Shown here in pieces: positions 52,062 through 60,637 of a DNA stretch of 64,000 nt. This DNA comes from an uncultured Phascolarctobacterium sp. (GTDB lineage: Bacteria > Bacillota > Negativicutes > Acidaminococcales > Acidaminococcaceae): NCBI GenBank assembly GCA_900545025.1, contig UQXH01000008.1:1-64000 (forward strand), in the 5' to 3' direction. Each line of letters starts with the position of its first letter. The stretch's first letter is position 1. Below the pieces are notes generated by a model that ran no database searches, had not been told where the DNA came from, and saw only the letters and a list, made by a program, of their open reading frames with translations. Both the position numbers and the translations under genes were made by a program.

Positions 52062-54422
52062 TTACCGGGCAAAAATCCTGTTAGCATAGTTTACTGCACT
52101 GACAGCATTAGGAGCATAGCCATCGGCTCCGATAGCAGCAGCATATTCCTCCGTCAGTACTGCTCCGCCTACTAAAACCTTACACTCTGCAGCTTGCCGC
52201 AGCGCGCTGATGGTTTTTTCCATAGCACTCACAGTAGTAGTCATCAGTGCCGACAAACCTACCAGCTTAGCCTGATATTCTACAGCAGCCTGCACAATCT
52301 GCTCCGGCGGAACATCCTTACCCAGGTCGATAACCCGGTAACCATAATTTTCCAGCAGTACTTTGACGATATTTTTGCCAATATCATGAATATCGCCCTG
52401 TACAGTTGCTATAATAATAACTTCGCCATTACTGCTGCCGCTTCCTCCTACTGCTTCGCGAATAACTTCAAAAGCAGCTTTAGCCGCATCTGCGCTCATT
52501 AGCAGCTGCGGCAGGAACATGGTCTTTTTCTCAAAGCCGTTGCCCACGTAATCTAACGCCGGAATCATATATTTATTGATAACATCTAAAGGAGCTTCTG
52601 TTTTTAATGCTTCCGCTGCTGCTCTGGCACTTTCACCTGCCAAACCGCGAACAATAGCATCATATAAATTCATCTCACTTAAAACAAAAGCAGCAGTTTT
52701 AGGCGCAGCAGCGTATTTTTCTACATATTCCTTGCAGCCTGCATCAATGCCGCTTAACGCTCTGTAACCATAATAAACGTCCATCATAACTTTGCTCTGT
52801 GGATTGATAATACCGCAGGACAAACCGGCCTGCAAAGCCATAGCAAAAAAGGCCCCGTTTACTGCATCACGCCCCGGCAGTCCAAAGGAAATATTAGAAA
52901 CACCCATAACCGTCAGAATATTTCTTTTATGCATTTCTGCAATTATCGCCAATGCTGCCTGAGCATTTTCGCTGCCGGTACTGATAGTCAACGCCAGCGG
53001 ATCAACGATAATATTTTTCTGTTCAATACCATGCTCAGCTGCTTTGTTGATTATCTTTTCCGCCACAGCAATACGTTCTGCTGCTGTCACGCCGATACCA
53101 TCATCATCTAAAGTCAATGCTACAAGTACAGCGCCATATTTCTTAGCTAAAGGCAGCACTTTTTCCAGGCTTTCTGCTTTGCCGTTAACGGAATTTAAAA
53201 GCGGTCTGCCGTTATAAAGGCGCAGAGCTTTTTCCATAGCCGCATAATTTGAAGTATCTATCTGCAAAGGAGTGTCGGTAACTGCCTGCAAAGCAAGTAC
53301 AGCTTTGACAGCCATTTCCGGCTCATCTACTCCGGCTGCACCTACATTAACATCAAGGATATGCGCGCCGGCATTTATCTGCTCCAAGCCAAGGCGGCAA
53401 ACATAATCTAAATCTCCGTGCTGCAGCGCTTCCTTTAAACGCGGCTTACCGGTCGGATTAATTCTCTCGCCGATAATAACCGGTCCGGCACTGATTTCAA
53501 CTACTTTACCATAAGATGATACAGCTGTTAACCGGCAGTCCCTGCTGCCGCCGGCAGGCAACTTGCAGCATTTGTCTACCATCGCACCAATATGCTGCGG
53601 GGTAGTTCCGCAGCAGCCACCGGCAATACTTACACCCTGGCTTATCAATTCATGCATCAGTTCAGCAAATTCTTCCGGCCCTACATCAAAGCAGGTTTTA
53701 CCGTCACGCTCTACAGGCAGTCCTGCATTAGGATTAAAAACTAAAGGCAGGCTGGTAGAACGCATTAGCTCGGGCATTATTTTCAGCATCTGCGCCGGTC
53801 CTAAACCACAGTTGCAGCCAATAGCATCTGCCCCCAAGCCTTCCAGCATCAGAGCTGCTGACGCTGCATCGCCGCCAGTAAGCAGCTTGCCGTTTTCATC
53901 AAAGGTCATAGTAACAACCACAGGCAGATTGCTGTTTTCCTTAGCCGCCAGCAAAGCAGCTTTAGCTTCATAAGTATCGCTCATGGTCTCTATCAGGATT
54001 AAATCTGCTCCTGCCTTACAGCCGCTGCGTACTATTTCAGCATAAATATCTACAGCTTCTTCAAAAGGAAGATCGCCATAGGGAGTAAGAAGCTTTCCGG
54101 TAGGGCCTAAGTCTAAAGCCACAAAAGCTTTCTCTCTGCCAGCGCAGGCTTCCTTAGCAATTTTTACTGCTGCGCTCACTACCTCTTCTGTTTTAATATC
54201 ACTGCCAGCAAATTTTAACCTGTTGGCACCAAAAGTGTTAGTCTTAATAATATTTGCACCTGCATCAAGATAAGCAGTATGTACTTTTTTTATAATATCT
54301 GCATGGCTGAAATTCCACAGCTCAGGCAGTTCTCCCGGCTTGAGCCCCTGCGCCTGCAGCATGGTACCCATAGCACCGTCAAAAAACAATAATTCTTTTC
54401 CCAGTAAATTTTTAAATTCCAT
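52062..54422 (-). CDS. metH: cobalamin-dependent methionine synthase, without activation domain
   Basis: A 786-residue homocysteine methyltransferase. The domains in order are the Hcy-binding barrel (about 1-290; GGCCGTTPQHI with Zn cysteines), the pterin-binding barrel (about 315-560; GERINPTGKPRLKEAL), the B12 cap and the B12-binding domain with GDIHDIGKNIV (DxHxxG). The AdoMet-dependent reactivation domain (about 330 residues in E. coli MetH, 1227 total) is missing and is supplied by the gene just upstream in the operon. The ATG at 54422 follows AGAGAGGAAT and lies two bases after the upstream stop; the longer frame start overlaps that gene. Confidence 0.95.
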   Translation of the reverse strand: MEFKNLLGKELLFFDGAMGTMLQAQGLKPGELPELWNFSHADIIKKVHTAYLDAGANIIKTNTFGANRLKFAGSDIKTEEVVSAAVKIAKEACAGREKAFVALDLGPTGKLLTPYGDLPFEEAVDIYAEIVRSGCKAGADLILIETMSDTYEAKAALLAAKENSNLPVVVTMTFDENGKLLTGGDAASAALMLEGLGADAIGCNCGLGPAQMLKIMPELMRSTSLPLVFNPNAGLPVERDGKTCFDVGPEEFAELMHELISQGVSIAGGCCGTTPQHIGAMVDKCCKLPAGGSRDCRLTAVSSYGKVVEISAGPVIIGERINPTGKPRLKEALQHGDLDYVCRLGLEQINAGAHILDVNVGAAGVDEPEMAVKAVLALQAVTDTPLQIDTSNYAAMEKALRLYNGRPLLNSVNGKAESLEKVLPLAKKYGAVLVALTLDDDGIGVTAAERIAVAEKIINKAAEHGIEQKNIIVDPLALTISTGSENAQAALAIIAEMHKRNILTVMGVSNISFGLPGRDAVNGAFFAMALQAGLSCGIINPQSKVMMDVYYGYRALSGIDAGCKEYVEKYAAAPKTAAFVLSEMNLYDAIVRGLAGESARAAAEALKTEAPLDVINKYMIPALDYVGNGFEKKTMFLPQLLMSADAAKAAFEVIREAVGGSGSSNGEVIIIATVQGDIHDIGKNIVKVLLENYGYRVIDLGKDVPPEQIVQAAVEYQAKLVGLSALMTTTVSAMEKTISALRQAAECKVLVGGAVLTEEYAAAIGADGYAPNAVSAVNYANRIFAR

Positions 54423-54424
54423 CT

Positions 54425-55048
54425 CTATTCCTCTCTGAACGGGCAATTAATATTGCCGCAGCTCATACATTTATTCCATTCACATACAGCATCAGCAGCA
54501 AGGCCGATAACAGCCGTCACTGATTTAGTCGGCGCCATCATCATGCCGTCTGTCAGCGTCAAGCCTATTTTTTTACTGCAGTCAAGTATTTCAAACAGCT
54601 TCTGCTGCTCCTTTAAATTCCAATCGCCATATCCCGGCGAAAAACGCGGACGCTGCGCTAATCCTCCCGTTTCAGCATTACTCTGCACTTCATCGCAATA
54701 GCTTTCAATAAGGGCTGCTGCTACTGCCTGGGCTGCCGCTCCTTCTGCTACGCTGGTCAGCGCCAGACGGCGTACAGCAATATCTACCCTGCTGCCTAAG
54801 GTTGCGGCTAAAAGCAATACCTTATTGCATCCCTGCAGATGACGGGCTAAATCTTTGGACAGCAGCTTCACGCCGCCATCCAGTTCAACGCCCTCTGCAC
54901 TAACCTTGCAGTCTGAGCATTTCAGCACATGACGTGCCTGCACCTCATTGCGCAGCTTAAGATATACCGTATCTGCCAAAACTCCTGCAGCAGTATCATC
55001 TTTGCCTGCTCCCATATAGCGGAGTGCTTCTGCCCGATTATATCTCAT
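54425..55048 (-). CDS. methionine synthase reactivation (activation-domain) protein
   Basis: A 207-residue stand-alone version of the MetH activation domain. The AdoMet-binding motif is RFSPGYGDWNLKEQQKLFEIL, the family's hallmark (RxxxGY). It ends in a cysteine-rich tail (CMSCGNINCPF). It should methylate cob(II)alamin in the MetH downstream, two bases away, as in Thermotoga-like split systems. Its start overlaps the metF stop by four bases. The trio metF-activator-metH forms a coupled operon. Confidence 0.93.
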   Translation of the reverse strand: MRYNRAEALRYMGAGKDDTAAGVLADTVYLKLRNEVQARHVLKCSDCKVSAEGVELDGGVKLLSKDLARHLQGCNKVLLLAATLGSRVDIAVRRLALTSVAEGAAAQAVAAALIESYCDEVQSNAETGGLAQRPRFSPGYGDWNLKEQQKLFEILDCSKKIGLTLTDGMMMAPTKSVTAVIGLAADAVCEWNKCMSCGNINCPFREE

Positions 55049-55899
55049 TTCGTTATCTCCGAAAGGTTATGCATAATGCCGCCGATAATTTCCGGTTTAT
55101 TCATCGTATAGATATGTACATTAGTAAAGCCGTTAGCCAGAAGGTCGATAATCTGTCCAGTAGCATAAGCAATACCGGCCTGTTTAAGCGCTTCGGGCTT
55201 ATCAGCAAATTTTTCCACAATCGCTCTGAACTGCGGCGGCAGTTTCGTATCACTCAGCTGACAGATACGCGCTATCTGCTTGGCGTTTGTAACAGGCATA
55301 ATACCAGGCACAACCGGTACATTGATTCCGGCAGAAAGCAGACGGAACATGTAATTGTACAAAACATTGTTATCAAAAATCATCTGCGTAACAAGAAAAT
55401 CTACGCCCGCATCAATTTTATATTTAGTGTTCTCTATATCTTTATCCAAAGCACCAGCCTCAGGATGTCCTTCCGGATAGGCAGCGCCGCCAACACAAAA
55501 ATCACCCTGCCGTTTGATAAAGGCAGCCAAATCACTGGCATGGCTGAACTCACCAACCTCACTGCCCTGCGGCAAATCGCCGCGCAGCGCCAGGATGTTT
55601 TCAATACCGCCGCTTTGCAAATCCTGCAGGACATGCATAATCCTGTCCGCATTTGACTGTACGCAGGTAAGATGTGCCAGCGCCGGAATACCGTTAGCCT
55701 GTACAGCCCTTGCCACAGCAGCCGTATGACCGACCGTCGAGCCGCCTGCGCCATAGGTCACACTCATATAAGCAGGACGCACGTCAGCTATCTTATTTAC
55801 TATTTCTAATGCGTTCTGCAGTTCCGTACCCTGTTTGGGAGGAAATAATTCACAGGAAATACATATTTTTTCACTTTTAAGCAAATCAATTATTTTCAT
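55045..55899 (-). CDS. metF: methylenetetrahydrofolate reductase
   Basis: A 284-residue MetF-type TIM barrel that makes the methyl-THF used by MetH. N-terminal CISCELFPPK holds the catalytic Glu, and the NADH/FAD regions are MSVTYGAGGS and HLTCVQSNADRI, then LALRGDLPQ. Length is usual. The start follows GAGGGTG. First gene of the operon; the leader has no SAM-riboswitch pattern that I can see. Confidence 0.95.
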   Translation of the reverse strand: MKIIDLLKSEKICISCELFPPKQGTELQNALEIVNKIADVRPAYMSVTYGAGGSTVGHTAAVARAVQANGIPALAHLTCVQSNADRIMHVLQDLQSGGIENILALRGDLPQGSEVGEFSHASDLAAFIKRQGDFCVGGAAYPEGHPEAGALDKDIENTKYKIDAGVDFLVTQMIFDNNVLYNYMFRLLSAGINVPVVPGIMPVTNAKQIARICQLSDTKLPPQFRAIVEKFADKPEALKQAGIAYATGQIIDLLANGFTNVHIYTMNKPEIIGGIMHNLSEITK

Positions 55900-56011
55900 A
55901 TTACACCCTCATTATTTTAAACATTTCTGATTATTTTATAAAAAATGTTCAGTAAACGCAAATTATTTTCTTTCCGCACCTTATAAATGTTCGCAGCTGA
56001 TAAGAATGTTA

Positions 56012-56042
56012 CAAAAACAAAACGCCCGCCAATTGACGGACG
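56012..56042 (-). terminator. terminator after tRNA-Ser
   Basis: An 8-bp stem (two G-U pairs) CGTCCGTC/GGCGGGCG with loop AATT is followed on the minus strand by TTTTGTTTTTG. It lies 11 bases after the tRNA 3' end. Confidence 0.8.
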
Positions 56043-56053
56043 CTATTTTTTAC

Positions 56054-56144
56054 TGGCGGAGACGGTGGGATTCGAACCCACGTGCCGCGCAAACGGCAAA
56101 CTGATTTCGAGTCAGCCTCGTTATGACCACTTCGATACGTCTCC
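56054..56144 (-). tRNA. tRNA-Ser (CGA)
   Basis: On the minus strand a 91-base class II tRNA: acceptor GGAGACG...CGTCTCC, a D-arm, anticodon loop CTCGAAA with anticodon CGA in the stem CTGA/TCAG, a long variable arm (GCCGTTTGCGCGGC) and T-arm GTGGGTTCGAATCCCAC. The 3' CCA is encoded. The long variable arm supports serine. It reads UCG codons and lies just downstream of tadA, with which it may be transcribed. Confidence 0.97.
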
Positions 56145-56166
56145 TTATTCATTTATAATATTTTTA

Positions 56167-56694
56167 TTATACAGGATTATCTTCATTTTGCAAAGATGCA
56201 GAAGTCAATAATTCCTGTTGCTTCTTTTTGGCGACCTTGTTTTCCTGTCGACGTCTGCGAAAGAATTCTTTCATAACTGACGCGCACTCTTCCTCACAAA
56301 TACCGCCAAGCACTTCTACCTGATGGTTAAGACTGGTATTGGTAAGGATATTGAAAATAGATTCCACGCCGCCAGCTTTAACATCAGGGCAGCCATAAAC
56401 CACGCGGTCAATACGGCTGTTGACGATGGCACCGCTGCACATGGAACACGGCTCCACCGTCACATAAAGTGTACAGCCGCTTAAGCGCCAGCGTCCCAAA
56501 CTGGCGCAGCCTTCTCTGATTGCCAATATCTCCGCATGAGCTGTTGCGTCCGGCAGCATTTCCCGCTGGTTATGAGCAGCTGCAATAACCTGCCCGTCAC
56601 ATACTAATACTGCTCCTATAGGTATCTCTCCCAACTCGGCAGCTTTTTTAGCCTGCATTAATGCCAGCTGCATATAATCATAATCGCTCATCAT
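56167..56694 (-). CDS. tadA: tRNA(adenosine34) deaminase TadA
   Basis: A 175-residue zinc deaminase that converts A34 of tRNA-Arg(ACG) to inosine. The zinc/catalytic motifs are HAEILAI and PCSMCSGAIV. The C-terminal tail of about 25 residues (RRRQENKVAKKKQQ) is basic. The start ATG 56694 overlaps the upstream ABC-F stop as ATGA with GCGGAGG before it; the longer frame lies inside that gene and is rejected. Confidence 0.95.
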   Translation of the reverse strand: MMSDYDYMQLALMQAKKAAELGEIPIGAVLVCDGQVIAAAHNQREMLPDATAHAEILAIREGCASLGRWRLSGCTLYVTVEPCSMCSGAIVNSRIDRVVYGCPDVKAGGVESIFNILTNTSLNHQVEVLGGICEEECASVMKEFFRRRRQENKVAKKKQQELLTSASLQNEDNPV

Positions 56695-58616
56695 GCTTCC
56701 TCCGCAGCTTCCATCAGCTGTTCCCATTTTTCCATAAGCTCTGCTATTTTCTGTTCATAGGCATCATGCTCTGCTGCCATAGCCGCACTATGCGCCGGGT
56801 CTTCATGATTGGCAGGGTCTGCCATCTGTACTTCTAAAAGTTTCATCATGGCTTCCTGCTCACGAATGCTAAGTTCAACCTTAGGCAACAGCCTTGCCGC
56901 TTCTTCCTGACTGTAGCGCTGCTTTTTATCAGCAGCTTTAACAAACTGTACCTGCGCCTTATTATCAGCTTTTTGCTTAACATTTTCCTGCACAGACGCA
57001 GCCATTGTTTCCGCTGTCGCAGCTGCCGCCTTTTGTTTTTCAGCAAGATAGAAATCATAATTGCCCTTATAATCTTTCAGCTGCCCATCTTCTATCTCCC
57101 AGATTCTGTCAGCAACCTCGTTAATGAAGTAGCGGTCATGGCTGACAACCAGTACTGTACCATCAAATGCCGTCAATGCTGCTTCTACTGCTTCTCTGGC
57201 CATAATATCCAAATGGTTAGTAGGTTCGTCCAGTACCAAACAGTTAGCCCCGTCAAGCACCAGCTTTAAAAGCACTAATCTGGCTTTTTGTCCGCCGCTT
57301 AAAGTACCAATCTCTTTGAATACATCATCGCCATGAAACAGCATGCCCCCCAGCATGGAACGAGTACGCTCCTCCGTAAAGCCATATTCCATCACAAAAT
57401 TTTCCAGCAGTGTCTGCTTGGGATTAAGTCTTTCATAGCTCTGAGAAAAATAACCTATCTGTACCCTGTTGCCGATTTTTGCCTTGCCTTTTAAAGGCTG
57501 TATTTCTCCTAAAATAGTTTTTAAAAGCGTTGTCTTACCAGTACCGTTAGCACCTAACAAGGCTGCTTTCTCACCGCGTCGCAAAGTAATATTGATGCCT
57601 TGGGCAAGCACTTTTTCGCCATAGCCGATAGAAAGGTCTTCCATAATCAAAACTCGGTCAGCACATTCTGTGGCCGGCGGCAGACGCAGCTCAAACTCTT
57701 CATTTTTCACAGGAGCATCCATACGTTCCAATCTATTTAACTGGGACTGACGTCCACGTGCCATCTTGCTTTTGATACCGGCTTTAAAGCGGCGAATATA
57801 GGCCTCGGTACGAGCAATATAATCCTGCTGCGCCGCATAAGCAGCCTCCAGCGTCGCTGTCTGTATAGCTTTCTGTTCCAGATAACGGGAATAATTCCCT
57901 TTAAAAGACTGCAGCTTTCCAGCTTCCATTTCAAGGATACGCACTGCCACATTATCAAGAAAGGCACGGTCGTGACTGACCACGAGCAGTCCTCCTTTAA
58001 ACTCACGCAGGTAAGCTTCCAGCCACTGAGTCATAACTATATCCAGATGGTTGGTAGGTTCGTCCAGAATAAGGAAATCAGGATTACGTACTAATGCCGC
58101 TGCCAGCATAAGACGCGTCTTCTGACCGCCGCTTAGTGTGGCAGCATCCTGCTCCCACCAGTCTTCCGTATAGCCAAGACCGATCAGCACTCTCTTGATT
58201 CTGTTTTCATAATGATACCCGTCCAAATACTCATAGCGTTTGGTAACGCGGGTATATTCTTCCATGATTGTTTCCAGCACATCATCCGTCGCAGTACTTA
58301 CTTCTGTTTCCAAACGCTGCAGTTCTTCACGCAAACGCAATATTTCAGGACAGCTTTGCAGCATAAACTCCCAAATAGTACCTTTAATATCTGTAAATCC
58401 CTGCTGTACATAGCCCACACTTATCCCCGGCTCAAAACGGATACTGCCGCTGTCTATATAAGATGGCTCCAGCAGGCAGCGCAGCAGCGTCGTCTTACCG
58501 CTACCGTTAACGCCCACCAAGCCTATATGTTCTCCCTTTTCCACCATGAAGCTGACGTCCTTAAATATATCATGTACGCCGAAGCTTTTGGCAATCTTAT
58601 CAACTACAAGCTGCAT
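56691..58616 (-). CDS. ABC-F family ATPase (YdiF/YheS-like)
   Basis: A 641-residue soluble protein with two ABC domains and no membrane segments. Walker A sites are GVNGSGKTT (about 36-44) and GANGTGKTT; signatures are LSGGQKTRLMLAAALV and LSGGQKARLVLL; Walker B are FLILDEPTNHLD and LVLDEPTNHLD. The linker has an RRFKAGIKSKMARGRQSQLNRLER segment. The C-terminal 110 residues are a coiled coil (EQEAMMKLLEVQMADPANH... AAEEA). Expected role is in ribosome function rather than transport. Start follows AGAGGGAAG. Coupled to tadA. Confidence 0.93.
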   Translation of the reverse strand: MQLVVDKIAKSFGVHDIFKDVSFMVEKGEHIGLVGVNGSGKTTLLRCLLEPSYIDSGSIRFEPGISVGYVQQGFTDIKGTIWEFMLQSCPEILRLREELQRLETEVSTATDDVLETIMEEYTRVTKRYEYLDGYHYENRIKRVLIGLGYTEDWWEQDAATLSGGQKTRLMLAAALVRNPDFLILDEPTNHLDIVMTQWLEAYLREFKGGLLVVSHDRAFLDNVAVRILEMEAGKLQSFKGNYSRYLEQKAIQTATLEAAYAAQQDYIARTEAYIRRFKAGIKSKMARGRQSQLNRLERMDAPVKNEEFELRLPPATECADRVLIMEDLSIGYGEKVLAQGINITLRRGEKAALLGANGTGKTTLLKTILGEIQPLKGKAKIGNRVQIGYFSQSYERLNPKQTLLENFVMEYGFTEERTRSMLGGMLFHGDDVFKEIGTLSGGQKARLVLLKLVLDGANCLVLDEPTNHLDIMAREAVEAALTAFDGTVLVVSHDRYFINEVADRIWEIEDGQLKDYKGNYDFYLAEKQKAAAATAETMAASVQENVKQKADNKAQVQFVKAADKKQRYSQEEAARLLPKVELSIREQEAMMKLLEVQMADPANHEDPAHSAAMAAEHDAYEQKIAELMEKWEQLMEAAEEA

Positions 58617-58675
58617 ATTTCTTCCCTCTGCAAAATTTATTTCTAAAACAGTATTGTAGCAAAAAATTTCTTTAA

Positions 58676-58707
58676 AAGCAAAAGACTGCCTGCAAGCAGG
58701 CAGTCTT
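58676..58707 (-). terminator. terminator of the UDP-sugar operon
   Basis: An 11- to 12-bp stem AAGACTGCCTGC/GCAGGCAGTCTT with a minimal loop is followed on the minus strand by TTTTGCTTTTA. It lies 12 bases after the galE stop. Confidence 0.85.
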
Positions 58708-58718
58708 GATTATTTATT

Positions 58719-59708
58719 TTATCCCTCGTATCCATGCGGATGCTGTTTATGCCATTGCCAAGCAGTAGCAATTACTTCTTCCACACTGCTGTGCTCCGGC
58801 TTCCAGCCCAGTTCTTCGCGGATTTTTGCCGAAGACGCAATCAAAACAGCGGGATCTCCTGCACGGCGAGCTTCTTCAACTACGGTAAAATCTACACCGG
58901 TAATTTTTTTAGCACTGTCAATAATCTGGCGCACACTAAAACCATTTTCACTGCCCAGATTATAGACACGGCTGGCGCCACCTTTCAGCAGATGCTGCAA
59001 AGCCAGTACATGAGCCTTCGCCAAATCGCAGACATGAATATAGTCACGTACACAGGTGCCGTCAGCAGTCGGATAATCAGTGCCAAACATGGCAACCTGA
59101 CGACGTACTCCCTGCGCCGTCTTTAATACCAGCGGAATTAAATGACTTTCAGGATTGTGATCTTCGCCGATATTACCGGAAAGCGATGCTCCTGCAGCAT
59201 TAAAATAACGCAATGCCACATATTTCATTTCATAAGCCATGTCATAATCAGCCAGCATATTTTCAATCATCAGCTTACTGCGTCCGTAAACATTAGTCGG
59301 TGATAATTTACTGTCCTCACAGATAGGTACCTGCTCCGGCTCCCCATAAACAGCCGCAGTAGAAGAAAATACCATTCTGTCTACGCCGGCACTGCGCATA
59401 GCCTCCAAAAGATGCAGTGTACCTTCCACATTATTAAAATAATACTTAGCAGGATTTTCCATAGATTCACCCACTAAGCTGCTGGCAGCAAAGTGCATTA
59501 CGGCATCAATGAAAAATTGCTCCATAATATGACGTGCAAAAGCTACATCATGGATATCTCCTTCTACCAGCTGCACATCTTCCGGCACTGCCGCTGCGTG
59601 TCCTGTAGAAAGATTATCATAAACAATAGGCGTAAAGCCGCTTTTTTTCAGCTCTTCCACTACGTGAGAACCAATATAGCCGGCACCGCCGGTAACAAGT
59701 ATATTCAT
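58719..59708 (-). CDS. galE: UDP-glucose 4-epimerase
   Basis: A 329-residue short-chain dehydrogenase-type epimerase that interconverts UDP-glucose and UDP-galactose. The NAD motif is VTGGAGYIGSH (5-15), catalytic Tyr-Lys in VYGRSKLMIE with Ser in SSTAAVYGE, and the active-site part RYFNAAGASLSGNIGEDHNPESHLIPL is typical. Normal length. It is the last gene of the pgm-galU-galE run. Confidence 0.96.
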   Translation of the reverse strand: MNILVTGGAGYIGSHVVEELKKSGFTPIVYDNLSTGHAAAVPEDVQLVEGDIHDVAFARHIMEQFFIDAVMHFAASSLVGESMENPAKYYFNNVEGTLHLLEAMRSAGVDRMVFSSTAAVYGEPEQVPICEDSKLSPTNVYGRSKLMIENMLADYDMAYEMKYVALRYFNAAGASLSGNIGEDHNPESHLIPLVLKTAQGVRRQVAMFGTDYPTADGTCVRDYIHVCDLAKAHVLALQHLLKGGASRVYNLGSENGFSVRQIIDSAKKITGVDFTVVEEARRAGDPAVLIASSAKIREELGWKPEHSSVEEVIATAWQWHKQHPHGYEG

Positions 59709-59728
59709 TATAACGCCTCTTTACCCAA

Positions 59729-60613
59729 TTATTTGCCGCTTTCCTTATTTACTATCTCCTGCAGATAAGCAAGGAATTTATCACGAAGATCAGTACGTTT
59801 CAGAGCCATTTCTACTGTTGCTTCCAGGAAGCCCTGTTTATCACCAACATCATAACGGCGGCCTTCAAAATTATATGCATACATAGGCTGCTCTTTAGCC
59901 AATACTTTTAAGGCATCCGTCAGCTGAATCTCATTGCCGCGGCCGGGAGCTGTATGTTCCAAAATTGGGAATATTTCCGGATTGATAACATAACGTCCCA
60001 GTACGGCTAATCTGGACGGAGCTTCTTCCACCTTGGGCTTTTCCACCATATCCTGTACCGTAAAAGTGCGCTTTTCTCCTGTCGTCTGCGATGCCACAAT
60101 ACCGTAGGAAGATACCTTTTCCTGCGGCACTTCCTGTACACCCAGCACACTGGCGCCGGTACGTTCATAGACATCTATCAGCTGCTTCAAAGCAGGTACT
60201 CTGCTGTCTACCACGTCATCACCCAAAAGTACGGCAAAGGGCTCATCACCGATGAACTGCTGCGCGCATAAAATAGCATGTCCAAGACCACGCGGCTCTT
60301 TTTGGCGAATGTAATGAATACGGATGTCAGAAATCTTTCTGACCATTTCCAGTTCTTGTTCTTTATGCGCAGCTTCCAGATTAAGCTCCAGCTCAATACT
60401 GCGGTCGAAATGATCCTCAATAGCACGTTTGCTGCGTCCGGTAATAATCAGGATATCTTCGATGCCGGAAGCCAATGCTTCCTCGATAATATATTGAATA
60501 GTAGGCTTATCAACTATGGGCAGCATTTCCTTCGGCGTAGCCTTGGTTGCCGGCAGGAAACGAGTACCAAGACCAGCTGCCGGAATAACTGCTTTACGAA
60601 CTTTCTTAATCAT
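59729..60613 (-). CDS. galU: UTP-glucose-1-phosphate uridylyltransferase
   Basis: A 294-residue GalU, making UDP-glucose from glucose-1-phosphate and UTP. The signature AVIPAAGLGTRFLPATKATPKEML (split by the text limit: AAGLGTRFLPATK) is at 10-30, VDKPTIQYIIEEALASG follows, and FVLLGDD-like AVLLGDDVVD and the late EIQLTDAL are present. Normal length. Between pgm and galE. Confidence 0.97.
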   Translation of the reverse strand: MIKKVRKAVIPAAGLGTRFLPATKATPKEMLPIVDKPTIQYIIEEALASGIEDILIITGRSKRAIEDHFDRSIELELNLEAAHKEQELEMVRKISDIRIHYIRQKEPRGLGHAILCAQQFIGDEPFAVLLGDDVVDSRVPALKQLIDVYERTGASVLGVQEVPQEKVSSYGIVASQTTGEKRTFTVQDMVEKPKVEEAPSRLAVLGRYVINPEIFPILEHTAPGRGNEIQLTDALKVLAKEQPMYAYNFEGRRYDVGDKQGFLEATVEMALKRTDLRDKFLAYLQEIVNKESGK

Positions 60614-60637
60614 TTATACCTCAAAACTCCTTTAACA

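Noticed and set aside
55900..56011. A SAM or cobalamin riboswitch upstream of metF.
   Set aside because: The region is short, A/T-rich and lacks conserved elements of those classes.
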